DNA from: a bacterium
GTDB taxonomy: Bacteria; Gemmatimonadota; Gemmatimonadetes; Gemmatimonadales; Gemmatimonadaceae
Length of the DNA: 23,502 nucleotides
Direction of reading: 5' to 3'
Assembly (NCBI GenBank): GCA_021802745.1
Contig: JAJZRK010000015.1
Span: 1-23,502 of the forward strand
Positions 1 to 6,214 of this stretch are shown one piece after another; position 1 is the stretch's first letter, and the number at the start of each line of letters is the position of its first letter. Position numbers and translations under genes: made by a program. The notes below the pieces were generated by a model, which saw only the letters and a list, made by a program, of their open reading frames with translations, was not told the origin of the DNA and ran no database searches.

Positions 1-1346
1 TCCAGAACACCTCCGCCACCATCTCCTTGATTAAGCTAAGCCGGGCCGCCATTCTGACCGGCCAGTATGTGCACACGCACACCGTCGTTGACAATCAGGC
101 GCCCGAACCCGCCAACATGGTCTTCTTTCCGCAATACCTGCAGAAGCAGGGGTACCAGACGGCCTTCTTCGGCAAGTGGCACATGGGAGCCAGCAGTGAC
201 GACCCCCGCCCGGGTTTCGATCGTTGGGTGAGCTTTCGTGGACAGGGCATCTACTACAACCCGCTGCTGAATATCGACGGCAAGCATGTACAGTACGGTG
301 ACAGCAGCTATATCACCGACGTATTGACGGACCTGGCGCTCGACTGGCTGGACAAGCGGGACCAGGCCAAGCCGTTCTTCCTGTACCTGTCACACAAGGC
401 CGTGCATGCGGAGTTCCTTCCTTCACGGCGTGACAAGGGAAGGTACAAGGACCTTCAGGTCCAGTACCCGGTTTCCATGTTCAACACGGCCGGGCCCGAC
501 AGCAAGCAATTCACCGTGGGCAAGCCCTCGGAAAGCCAATCCACGGTCAACTACCGGGACATACCGCAATGGGTCCGTGCCCGGCGATACAGCAGCAGTG
601 GCGTGGATTTCATGTTCGGGGGTGTCTACAGCAAGCGTGACGTGGATTTCAGGTTTCAGGGTCCTACCGATTTTGACCGTTTCTACCGGGACTACCTGGA
701 AACACTGTCCGGAATCGACAACAGTCTTGGCCGGGTACTGGCCTACCTGGACAAGAGCGGATTGGACAAGGAGACGGTGATCATTTACGGATCCGACAAT
801 GGGTTCGCGTTCGGAGAGCACGGCCTGATCGACAAGCGGGATGCGTATGAAGCGTCCATACGGATACCGTTGATGGCCCGCTGGCCCGGGATGATCAAGC
901 CCGATACGAAGGTCGGGCAAGTCGTGCTCAATATCGATATCGCGCCCACGATCCTGGAAATCGCCGGTGTGCGAAAGCCGGCACAGATGCAGGGCAGTTC
1001 GTTTCTTCCGCTCATGCGAGGGGAATCCGTACCGTGGAGAGACCGGGTGTTTTACGAGTATTACTGGGAAGACGGATTCCCGCAGACGCCGACGCAGTTT
1101 GCCGTCAGGACGGACCGCTACAAGTTCATCCGGTCACAGGGCATCTGGGACATCAACCAGCTGTTCGACCTGCAGCAGGACCCCTATGAGATGAACAACC
1201 TGATTCGGAGCCCGCAACACCAGGAACTTGCGGGGCAGTTGAACAAGGAACTTTGGGACTGGCTGGAGAGAACGAACGGTCTGCGGATTCCGCTGAAGCG
1301 AATTGACGGGAAGAAAACCGATCATCTCTACAGGAACACCTGGTAG
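1..1346 (+). CDS. Sulfatase-family (S1) protein, 5' partial, nucleophile motif altered
   Basis: The reading frame is open to the window edge, so the true start lies upstream; the TTG at 27 is not the start. The alkaline phosphatase/sulfatase fold is clear: a GKWHMG segment near 165-185, a SHKAVH segment near 390-405, a metal-binding SDNG near 790, a downstream KRDAYE segment and the C-terminal block with NQLFDLQQDPYE typical of S1 sulfatases (DUF4976-type tail). Active sulfatases carry C/S-x-P-S-R just before AAILTGQY, where the Cys or Ser becomes formylglycine. Here the same position reads I-K-L-S-R (codons at 30-44), so the nucleophile and the Pro are both missing while the flanks are intact. 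Either this is a catalytically dead paralogue or the nine bases at 30-38 are a local sequence error. Third-position GC looks lower than in the genes after 1914, and no neighbour is functionally related. Substrate unknown. Confidence 0.85.
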   Translation, partial: QNTSATISLIKLSRAAILTGQYVHTHTVVDNQAPEPANMVFFPQYLQKQGYQTAFFGKWHMGASSDDPRPGFDRWVSFRGQGIYYNPLLNIDGKHVQYGDSSYITDVLTDLALDWLDKRDQAKPFFLYLSHKAVHAEFLPSRRDKGRYKDLQVQYPVSMFNTAGPDSKQFTVGKPSESQSTVNYRDIPQWVRARRYSSSGVDFMFGGVYSKRDVDFRFQGPTDFDRFYRDYLETLSGIDNSLGRVLAYLDKSGLDKETVIIYGSDNGFAFGEHGLIDKRDAYEASIRIPLMARWPGMIKPDTKVGQVVLNIDIAPTILEIAGVRKPAQMQGSSFLPLMRGESVPWRDRVFYEYYWEDGFPQTPTQFAVRTDRYKFIRSQGIWDINQLFDLQQDPYEMNNLIRSPQHQELAGQLNKELWDWLERTNGLRIPLKRIDGKKTDHLYRNTW

Positions 1347-1408
1347 GGTTCACCAGTCAACGCGAGTGCGAGCTGCCGACGCGTCGTGTGCGTTCGCGGC
1401 CTATCGCA

Positions 1409-1717
1409 TCATTCACCGACACACTCCAGCACATACCGGCACAGCGCAGCGGGGTCCTGCTCGTTCATCAATCGCTCCCTGAACCCCGCGCGTATCACCG
1501 TGCGTGCCAGCGTCGCCAGGATTGGCAAGTGCTCGACCGCGTGGTCACTTTCGCGAATGGCGAGCAGCACCGGCACCGGCTCGCCGTCGAGCGACTCCCA
1601 CGCCACGGGATGCCGCGTCCTGAGGATCACGAGCGACTTGGCCTTGAGCGCGTCGGACTGGCAATGCGGAATGGCGAAGCCATGCCCAAAGGCGGTGGAG
1701 TACACGGTGGATTCAAT
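1409..1717 (-). pseudogene. PTS EIIA (fructose/nitrogen type) domain fragment, N-terminus missing
   Basis: The frame reads FGHGFAIPHC near 1660-1690, the phosphohistidine motif of fructose/mannitol and PtsN-type EIIA domains (G-x-A-I-P-H), followed by a hydrophobic strand, a DGEPVPVLLAI segment and the helix HLPILATLARTVI. About 100 residues of the C-terminal two thirds of a roughly 150-residue domain are present, ending at a TGA at 1411-1409. The open frame continues upstream to 1822, but residues encoded above about 1715 do not resemble an EIIA N-terminus in any of the three minus frames. The plus strand there looks coding instead. I therefore read this as a truncated gene ending at a join near 1712. 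It could have been a phosphotransfer regulator or a sugar permease domain. Identity of the fold is fairly sure; its functionality is doubtful. Confidence 0.6.
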
Positions 1718-1834
1718 TGGTCGTCGCAACCCTCGACCTCCGAGGTGCGTGATGACCAAGAGACACCAGCGACGGTCTGGCCGAAGGAGCTGAACGCGGT
1801 GTGCGAGAAGAAGAACATTCACGGACTGGAGTAG
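1715..1834 (+). pseudogene. C-terminal remnant of an unidentified protein
   Basis: About 39 codons ending at TAG 1832-1834 have protein-like composition, with mostly G/C third positions and a segment containing ATVWPKELNAVCEKKN before a short tail. Upstream of about 1712 the same frame is antisense to the EIIA fragment and is not plausible as a protein. It appears to be the 3' end of a gene joined to an unrelated sequence. I do not recognise the family. The alternative is that it is non-coding. Confidence 0.3.
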
Positions 1835-1901
1835 CGCGCGAACGAGGCGGAACGGGGCGGCGGCCGCAAGCGCGGGCCGTCGCCCTGTTCGCTCGGTACG
1901 C

Positions 1902-1913
1902 TATATTTGCGGG
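1902..1913 (+). promoter_or_regulatory. -10-like element (TATATT) placing the TSS at the start codon
   Basis: TATATT at 1902-1907 stands six bases before the ATG at 1914 in an otherwise very GC-rich stretch. Transcription would begin at or beside the A of the start codon, and no Shine-Dalgarno sequence is present, so a leaderless mRNA is suggested. No convincing -35 hexamer is visible at the usual spacing. Confidence 0.4.
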
Positions 1914-3083
1914 ATGTCCAACGACTCCTCCACCCAGCGCCCCCCGCTGACGGTCCTCACCGACGACGAGCTCGCCTTCCGCGACGCCGTTGCCGATTTC
2001 ACCAACGGCGAAGTGCGCCCGCGCGTGCAGGACATGGAGCGCGCCGCTAAGCTCGACCCGACGCTGATCCCCAAGTACTTCGAGCTGGGCCTGATGGGCA
2101 TCCAGGTGCCCGAGCAGTATGGCGGCGGCGGCGGCAACCTGATGATGGTGACCATCGCCGTCGAGGAGATCAGCAAGGCCGACGCGGCCGCGGCGATCAT
2201 GGTGGACGTGCAGAACACGCTCGTCCTCTACCCAATGCTCACGTACGCGAACGACGAGCAGAAGGCGCGCTACCTGCCACGCCTCTGCGCCGATATGGTC
2301 GGCGCCTACGCGCTCTCCGAGGCATCGTCTGGCAGCGACGCGTTCGCGCTCCAAACGCGCGCCACGGTGCAGCCCGACGGCTCATGGGTGCTGAACGGCC
2401 GCAAGCTCTGGATCACCAACGGCGCCGAGGCGGAGTTTTTCATCATCTTCGCCAACGCCGATCCGTCCAAGGGATACAAGGGGATCACGGCCTTCATCGT
2501 CGAGCGCGGCTTCAGCGGCTTCTCGGTGGGACGCAAGGAGGACAAGCTCGGCATTCGCGCGTCCAGCACCACGGAGCTGATTCTCGACAACGTTCCGGTG
2601 CTGGCGGCGAACGTGCTCGGTCCGGTGGGACAGGGCTACAAGATCGCCATCGAGACGCTCAACGAGGGGCGCATCGGCATCGGCGCGCAGATGATCGGCA
2701 ATGCGCAGGGGGCGCTCGACGCCACGGTGGCGTACCTCAAGGAGCGCAAGCAGTTCGGCAAGACGCTGGGCGAGTTCCAGGGGATCCAGTTCCAGCTGGC
2801 GCAAGTGGCCACGGAGCTCGAGGCGGCGCGGCTGATGGTGTACAACGCCACTCGGCTCAAGGAAGCAGGCCACGACATCGCCGTGACCGGGGCGATGGCC
2901 AAGCTGTATGCCTCGCAGGTTTGCGAACGCGTCACGTCGCTCGCGGTGGAACTCCACGGTGGGTACGGCTACACCAAGGATTATCCCGTGGAGAAGTTCT
3001 ACCGCGACGCGAAGATCGGCGCGATCTACGAGGGGACGTCGAACATGCAGCTGCAGACGATTGCGAAGGCGCTGCTCAAGTAG
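1914..3083 (+). CDS. Acyl-CoA dehydrogenase (short/branched-chain type)
   Basis: A 389-residue FAD flavoprotein of the usual family length. It would oxidise an acyl-CoA to the trans-2-enoyl-CoA and pass electrons to electron-transfer flavoprotein in the cytoplasm. The first family signature is seen around residues 130-142 (ALSEASSGSDA). The C-terminal signature spans roughly residues 280-310 (KQFGKTLGEFQGIQ), and HGGYGYTKDYPVEK follows. The catalytic base is the Glu in IYEGTSNMQ near residue 373, placed as in short-chain and short/branched-chain enzymes. Start at 1914 is the only sensible ATG before the conserved N-terminal helices. It is transcribed toward the minus-strand acyl-CoA ligase operon and is separated from it by a decamer repeat. 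A metabolic link to that operon is plausible but not shown. Substrate chain length cannot be read from the sequence. Confidence 0.93.
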   Translation: MSNDSSTQRPPLTVLTDDELAFRDAVADFTNGEVRPRVQDMERAAKLDPTLIPKYFELGLMGIQVPEQYGGGGGNLMMVTIAVEEISKADAAAAIMVDVQNTLVLYPMLTYANDEQKARYLPRLCADMVGAYALSEASSGSDAFALQTRATVQPDGSWVLNGRKLWITNGAEAEFFIIFANADPSKGYKGITAFIVERGFSGFSVGRKEDKLGIRASSTTELILDNVPVLAANVLGPVGQGYKIAIETLNEGRIGIGAQMIGNAQGALDATVAYLKERKQFGKTLGEFQGIQFQLAQVATELEAARLMVYNATRLKEAGHDIAVTGAMAKLYASQVCERVTSLAVELHGGYGYTKDYPVEKFYRDAKIGAIYEGTSNMQLQTIAKALLK

Positions 3084-3110
3084 AAACCTGAGCGGCCCAC
3101 CAATCGCTGG

Positions 3111-3180
3111 CTCTCGCCCGCGATCGCCCGCGACCGCCCGCTGCTGCCCGCTGCTGCCCGCTGCTGCCCGCTGCTGCCCG
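3111..3180. repeat. Decamer tandem repeat between convergent genes
   Basis: Four exact copies of CTGCTGCCCG fill 3141-3180. Three diverged units of the same length (CTCTCGCCCG, CGATCGCCCG, CGACCGCCCG) fill 3111-3140. The array sits between the stop of the acyl-CoA dehydrogenase (3083) and the stop of the minus-strand DUF2378-like gene (3183). It does not look coding on either strand and has no obvious hairpin or T-tract. Confidence 0.9.
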
Positions 3181-3182
3181 CG

Positions 3183-3776
3183 CTACCCCACCCTGCCCTG
3201 CTCGCCGCTGGTGCGCGGGGCTCTCCACGTGAGCTCCCACTCGCAGAAGGCGTCGCCTTCGAGCGCGCAGCGCACATGACGTACCGCAGGCTCATCGCCG
3301 CCGGCGAGTGTGAGGGCGGCGGCCAGCCCGCCCGTCTGCCGACGACAGAAGAGCGGCGTGACGGCGTCGAAGCCCTCGAGACGCAGCACGGCGCGCCCGG
3401 CGCCCTCGTCCACGACCTGCATGTTGCCCGGGTGGTAGAAGAGCCGGAAGAGCGAGATGCTCTGCGTGAGGAACTCGTGCGGGCTTTTCTTGCGTAGGAT
3501 CCCACCGTACATCTGCGCACCGCGCGCGCGGATTGAGTAGCCGCCCGCGCGTTCCATCCACTCGGCGTCGACAACGCCTAGTTCGTCGTCCACCGCTTGC
3601 CAGAGCGCGACCATGAGCGCGTAGGGCAGTTCGTTGGTCGGCGCGAGCGACTCGATGACGGCGCGATCGTTCGCGTCAAGTCGCGCCATGACGCGCCCGC
3701 GCAGGTCGGGATCGCGGAGATCGAGGTACTCGAGCGTCGCGTGGAGCGCCGCCCCCTTGGCCATCAGCATCGTCAT
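3183..3776 (-). CDS. DUF2378/V4R-like small-molecule-binding protein
   Basis: A 197-residue cytoplasmic protein with no membrane segment. It resembles the family first noted in Myxococcales (DUF2378, TIGR02265), which is related in its C-terminal half to V4R/heme-NO-binding-type domains. The visible family hallmarks are an N-terminal KGAALHATLEYL block, a central block around residues 98-118 (SPHEFLTQSISLFRLFYHPG), a GFDAVTPLFCRRQTGG segment and a terminal CALEGDAFCEWELTW block with Cys170 and Cys178. The ATG overlaps the stop of the upstream acyl-CoA ligase as ATGA (3776-3773), so the two are translationally coupled. It is the last gene of the operon. A sensing or ligand-binding role is inferred from the fold relationship; no DNA-binding domain is present. 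Family call is moderate, function unknown. Confidence 0.6.
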   Translation of the reverse strand: MTMLMAKGAALHATLEYLDLRDPDLRGRVMARLDANDRAVIESLAPTNELPYALMVALWQAVDDELGVVDAEWMERAGGYSIRARGAQMYGGILRKKSPHEFLTQSISLFRLFYHPGNMQVVDEGAGRAVLRLEGFDAVTPLFCRRQTGGLAAALTLAGGDEPAVRHVRCALEGDAFCEWELTWRAPRTSGEQGRVG

Positions 3777-5287
3777 CTCGCCTCCGTCATCGCGATCAGC
3801 CGCGCCCGGTCCACCTTGCCCGACGCGAGCCGCGGCGCCGCCTCGAGCACCGTCACGTGCTTGGGTACCTTGTACGCGGCGATGCGCGTGCGCAGCTCCG
3901 CGAGTACCGCAGCGCCATCGAGTGCCACGCCCGCCTGCGGGAAGAGGAAGCAATGCCCCACCTCGCCCCAGCGCTCGTCGGCCACTCCCACCACCACCGC
4001 CTCGCCCACGCCGGCGCACTCGGAGAGCGCCGCCTCCACCTCGCCCGGAAAGACGTTCTCCCCGCCCGAGATGAACATCTGCTTGCGCCGTCCCCGGATG
4101 TAGAACGCCCCGTCGGCGTCGCGCGTCGCGAGGTCACCTGAGCGGAACCAGCCGTCGGGTGTCATCACTTCAGCCGTTCGCTCGGCATCGAACAGGTACC
4201 CGCTGAAGAGCTGCGGTCCGCGCAACTGGATCTCACCTACTTCGCCCGCACCGACCTCATTCCCACGTTCGTCGACCAGTCGCAACTCCACGAACGGGCA
4301 CGGCCACCCGACGCTTCCGGGACGTGCTCGCGCCTCACCCTCGCTGATCATGAAACAGTTGGGGCCGAACTCGGTCATGCCAAATCCTTCACGGATGTCG
4401 TAGCCGCCCGCGCGCACGCGGTCGGCCACCGACTGCGGCAACGGCGCACCTCCCGACATGAAGTTGCGCAGGGCGGGCAGCGCGCGGCCGAAGGTCGGCT
4501 GTGCGCTGAGCATCACGAACTGCGTTGGCACCGCAAACGCGATCGTCACGCGTTCCTCGTCCAGCGCATCGAGGAAACACGCTGGATCGAACGTGTCGAA
4601 CAGCACCACCGTGCCGCCGACCGTCCAAAGCGGAATGGCGATGACATTCCACCCACCGGTGTGGAAGAACGGCGTCGACACGGGGCCGACGTCGTGCGCA
4701 CCAAGTTGCCACCCCGTGGTGGTGGCCAAGGCGTTGAACAGCAACTGCCGGTTGGAGAGGATGGCGCCCTTGGGCTCGCCGGTGCTCCCCGACGTGTAGA
4801 GGATGAGCGAGGCCGACTCGGCGTCGAGTGCGTCCGCACCCATCGCAGTGCGCGCCGCGGGACGGGTGGCGGCGAGCGTCGCCGCGGCGGCGTCAAGGTC
4901 AAACCACGGCGCATCGGCCACGGCCTGCCCGACGGCTCCAAACCGCGCCTCGCGGACGAGTAGTGCCACACGAGCGTCCGACACCACCCGCACCAGCTCA
5001 GGCTCCGCCAGCCGCCAGTTGAGCGGCACCAGCGCGGCCCCCAGGCGCACACACCCGTAGAACAGGCCGACGACCTCGATCCGATTCATCGACAGCAGCG
5101 CCACGCGATCACCACGCCGCACGCCACGCCCGGCGAGTAGCGTCATCCACTGCTGCGCCGATTCGTCGATGTCGCGATACGTGGCGCGCGTGCCACGCAG
5201 GCGATCGACGATCGCCACCTTGTCCGGGGTCAGCCGACCCCACCACCGAAACGGATCGACGAGCGCCCCAAACGGCGGACGGTTCAC
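3773..5287 (-). CDS. Acyl-CoA synthetase / AMP-dependent ligase (ANL superfamily)
   Basis: A 504-residue class I adenylate-forming ligase that would activate a carboxylic acid to its CoA thioester through an acyl-adenylate. The P-loop-like motif LYTSGSTGEPKG, the A5 motif GFGMTEFG, the RSGDLATRDADG aspartate block, the hinge RGRRKQMFISGGENVFP and the C-terminal lysine motif LASGKVDR are all intact, so it should be active. The chosen start is GTG at 5287, which overlaps the esterase stop as GTGA. An in-frame extension to 5473 has no ligase-like residues and is antisense-like. Neighbours are the esterase upstream and the DUF2378-like gene downstream, both overlapping by 4 nt. Probable substrates are the acids released by that esterase. 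Chain length or aromatic specificity cannot be told. Confidence 0.92.
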   Translation of the reverse strand: MNRPPFGALVDPFRWWGRLTPDKVAIVDRLRGTRATYRDIDESAQQWMTLLAGRGVRRGDRVALLSMNRIEVVGLFYGCVRLGAALVPLNWRLAEPELVRVVSDARVALLVREARFGAVGQAVADAPWFDLDAAAATLAATRPAARTAMGADALDAESASLILYTSGSTGEPKGAILSNRQLLFNALATTTGWQLGAHDVGPVSTPFFHTGGWNVIAIPLWTVGGTVVLFDTFDPACFLDALDEERVTIAFAVPTQFVMLSAQPTFGRALPALRNFMSGGAPLPQSVADRVRAGGYDIREGFGMTEFGPNCFMISEGEARARPGSVGWPCPFVELRLVDERGNEVGAGEVGEIQLRGPQLFSGYLFDAERTAEVMTPDGWFRSGDLATRDADGAFYIRGRRKQMFISGGENVFPGEVEAALSECAGVGEAVVVGVADERWGEVGHCFLFPQAGVALDGAAVLAELRTRIAAYKVPKHVTVLEAAPRLASGKVDRARLIAMTEAR

Positions 5288-6213
5288 GGTCGCCTTCCGC
5301 CGGGAAGCCCCAAGCCGCGAAGGAAGTCGAGTACCATTTGCGTGGCGCTCGGTGTCGACGGATTCGTGAAGCTCCCGTCGGCGCTTCCACCGGACCAGGC
5401 ATGCCCAAGCCTTTCGATGAGACGCGTCTCGACCTGGGCGCGTTCGCCAATCAGTGCATGCCAGCCGCGCCATTGCGCGGCCAGGGCGTCGAGGTTCCGC
5501 GAGGAGACGACGGCGTCAGCGGCACCGTGGATGGCGAGCAGCGGAATCGCCCGCGCGTCGGCGCCCATCGCGTCGAGTGCGCGGCGGGCCAGCGTCTCGG
5601 CGCCTTCAGCCGGGCCGTTCTTCATGACCGCGAGCGCCGTGACCACGTCACTGGCCACGAGGGCACCGGGCGCCGAATGCACGGCGACGGCACGTACGTC
5701 CCGCGGCCAGGCCAGGGCATAGTTCGCGGCCATCGCTCCGCCAGCCGAGACGCCGACGAGATACACCTTGCCCGGATCGATGCCTTCCGTGGCGATAGTG
5801 CGCGCAATGAGGGCGTGCATCCGCGACACTTCGCCCGCGCTGCGCCGCGCGTGCGCGGTGACATACCAGTTCCAGCACTTCTGCGGGTGGTTGGCCGCGC
5901 GCTGCTGCGGCCAGAGCACCACGAAGCCGTCACGGGCCGCCGCGGCGTTCATGCGGGTACCGCGGGCAAAGTCATCGGCGTCCTGCGTGCAACCATGGAT
6001 CATGACAACCAGCGCGCGCTCCCCCACCGGGGGGAGCGCCACCGGCACAAACAGCTTGTACTCCAGTTCACCCGCGCCAGTGACCATGCTGCCGGCGCGG
6101 AACTCCCCGTCCGCTGCCGGAACGGCAGCGGCCGGGACGCCCGGCACCTGGCCGTTCGCTGCATTCATGTCAATGGACATCGCGACGGCCAGGCACAGGG
6201 TCAGCGTCCTCAA
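5284..6213 (-). CDS. Exported PHB-depolymerase/feruloyl-esterase-type hydrolase
   Basis: An alpha/beta hydrolase of the Esterase_PHB (LpqC/CE1-like) family, 309 residues from the chosen start. The family blocks HGCTQDADDFARGT (about residues 73-86) and KCWNWY (112-117) are present. The catalytic Ser is in GVSAG (Ser156), the likely acid is Asp233 in HGAADAVV, and the His is His271 in LGHAWSGG. The start is TTG at 6213, one base after the TGA of the TonB-dependent receptor. It gives an N-terminus (RTLTLCLAVAM) that looks like a short signal peptide, whereas the longer open frame to 6336 only reads through the receptor gene. Members cleave polyhydroxyalkanoate oligomers, hydroxycinnamoyl esters or acetyl groups, and the sequence does not separate these. 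The context suggests periplasmic processing of whatever the receptor imports, feeding the overlapping acyl-CoA ligase. Confidence 0.85.
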   Translation of the reverse strand: MRTLTLCLAVAMSIDMNAANGQVPGVPAAAVPAADGEFRAGSMVTGAGELEYKLFVPVALPPVGERALVVMIHGCTQDADDFARGTRMNAAAARDGFVVLWPQQRAANHPQKCWNWYVTAHARRSAGEVSRMHALIARTIATEGIDPGKVYLVGVSAGGAMAANYALAWPRDVRAVAVHSAPGALVASDVVTALAVMKNGPAEGAETLARRALDAMGADARAIPLLAIHGAADAVVSSRNLDALAAQWRGWHALIGERAQVETRLIERLGHAWSGGSADGSFTNPSTPSATQMVLDFLRGLGLPGGRRP

Positions 6214-6214
6214 C

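Noticed and set aside
1388..1711. Plus-strand frame leading into the C-terminal remnant
   Set aside because: Before about 1712 it is the complement of the EIIA motif region and does not look like a protein, so only the tail after the join was kept.
3111..3180. CRISPR array
   Set aside because: The units are contiguous 10-mers without spacers, and no cas gene is present.
5288..5473. N-terminal extension of the second acyl-CoA ligase
   Set aside because: It overlaps the end of the esterase in another frame and has no ligase-like sequence; the GTG at 5287 gives the expected length and a GTGA overlap.
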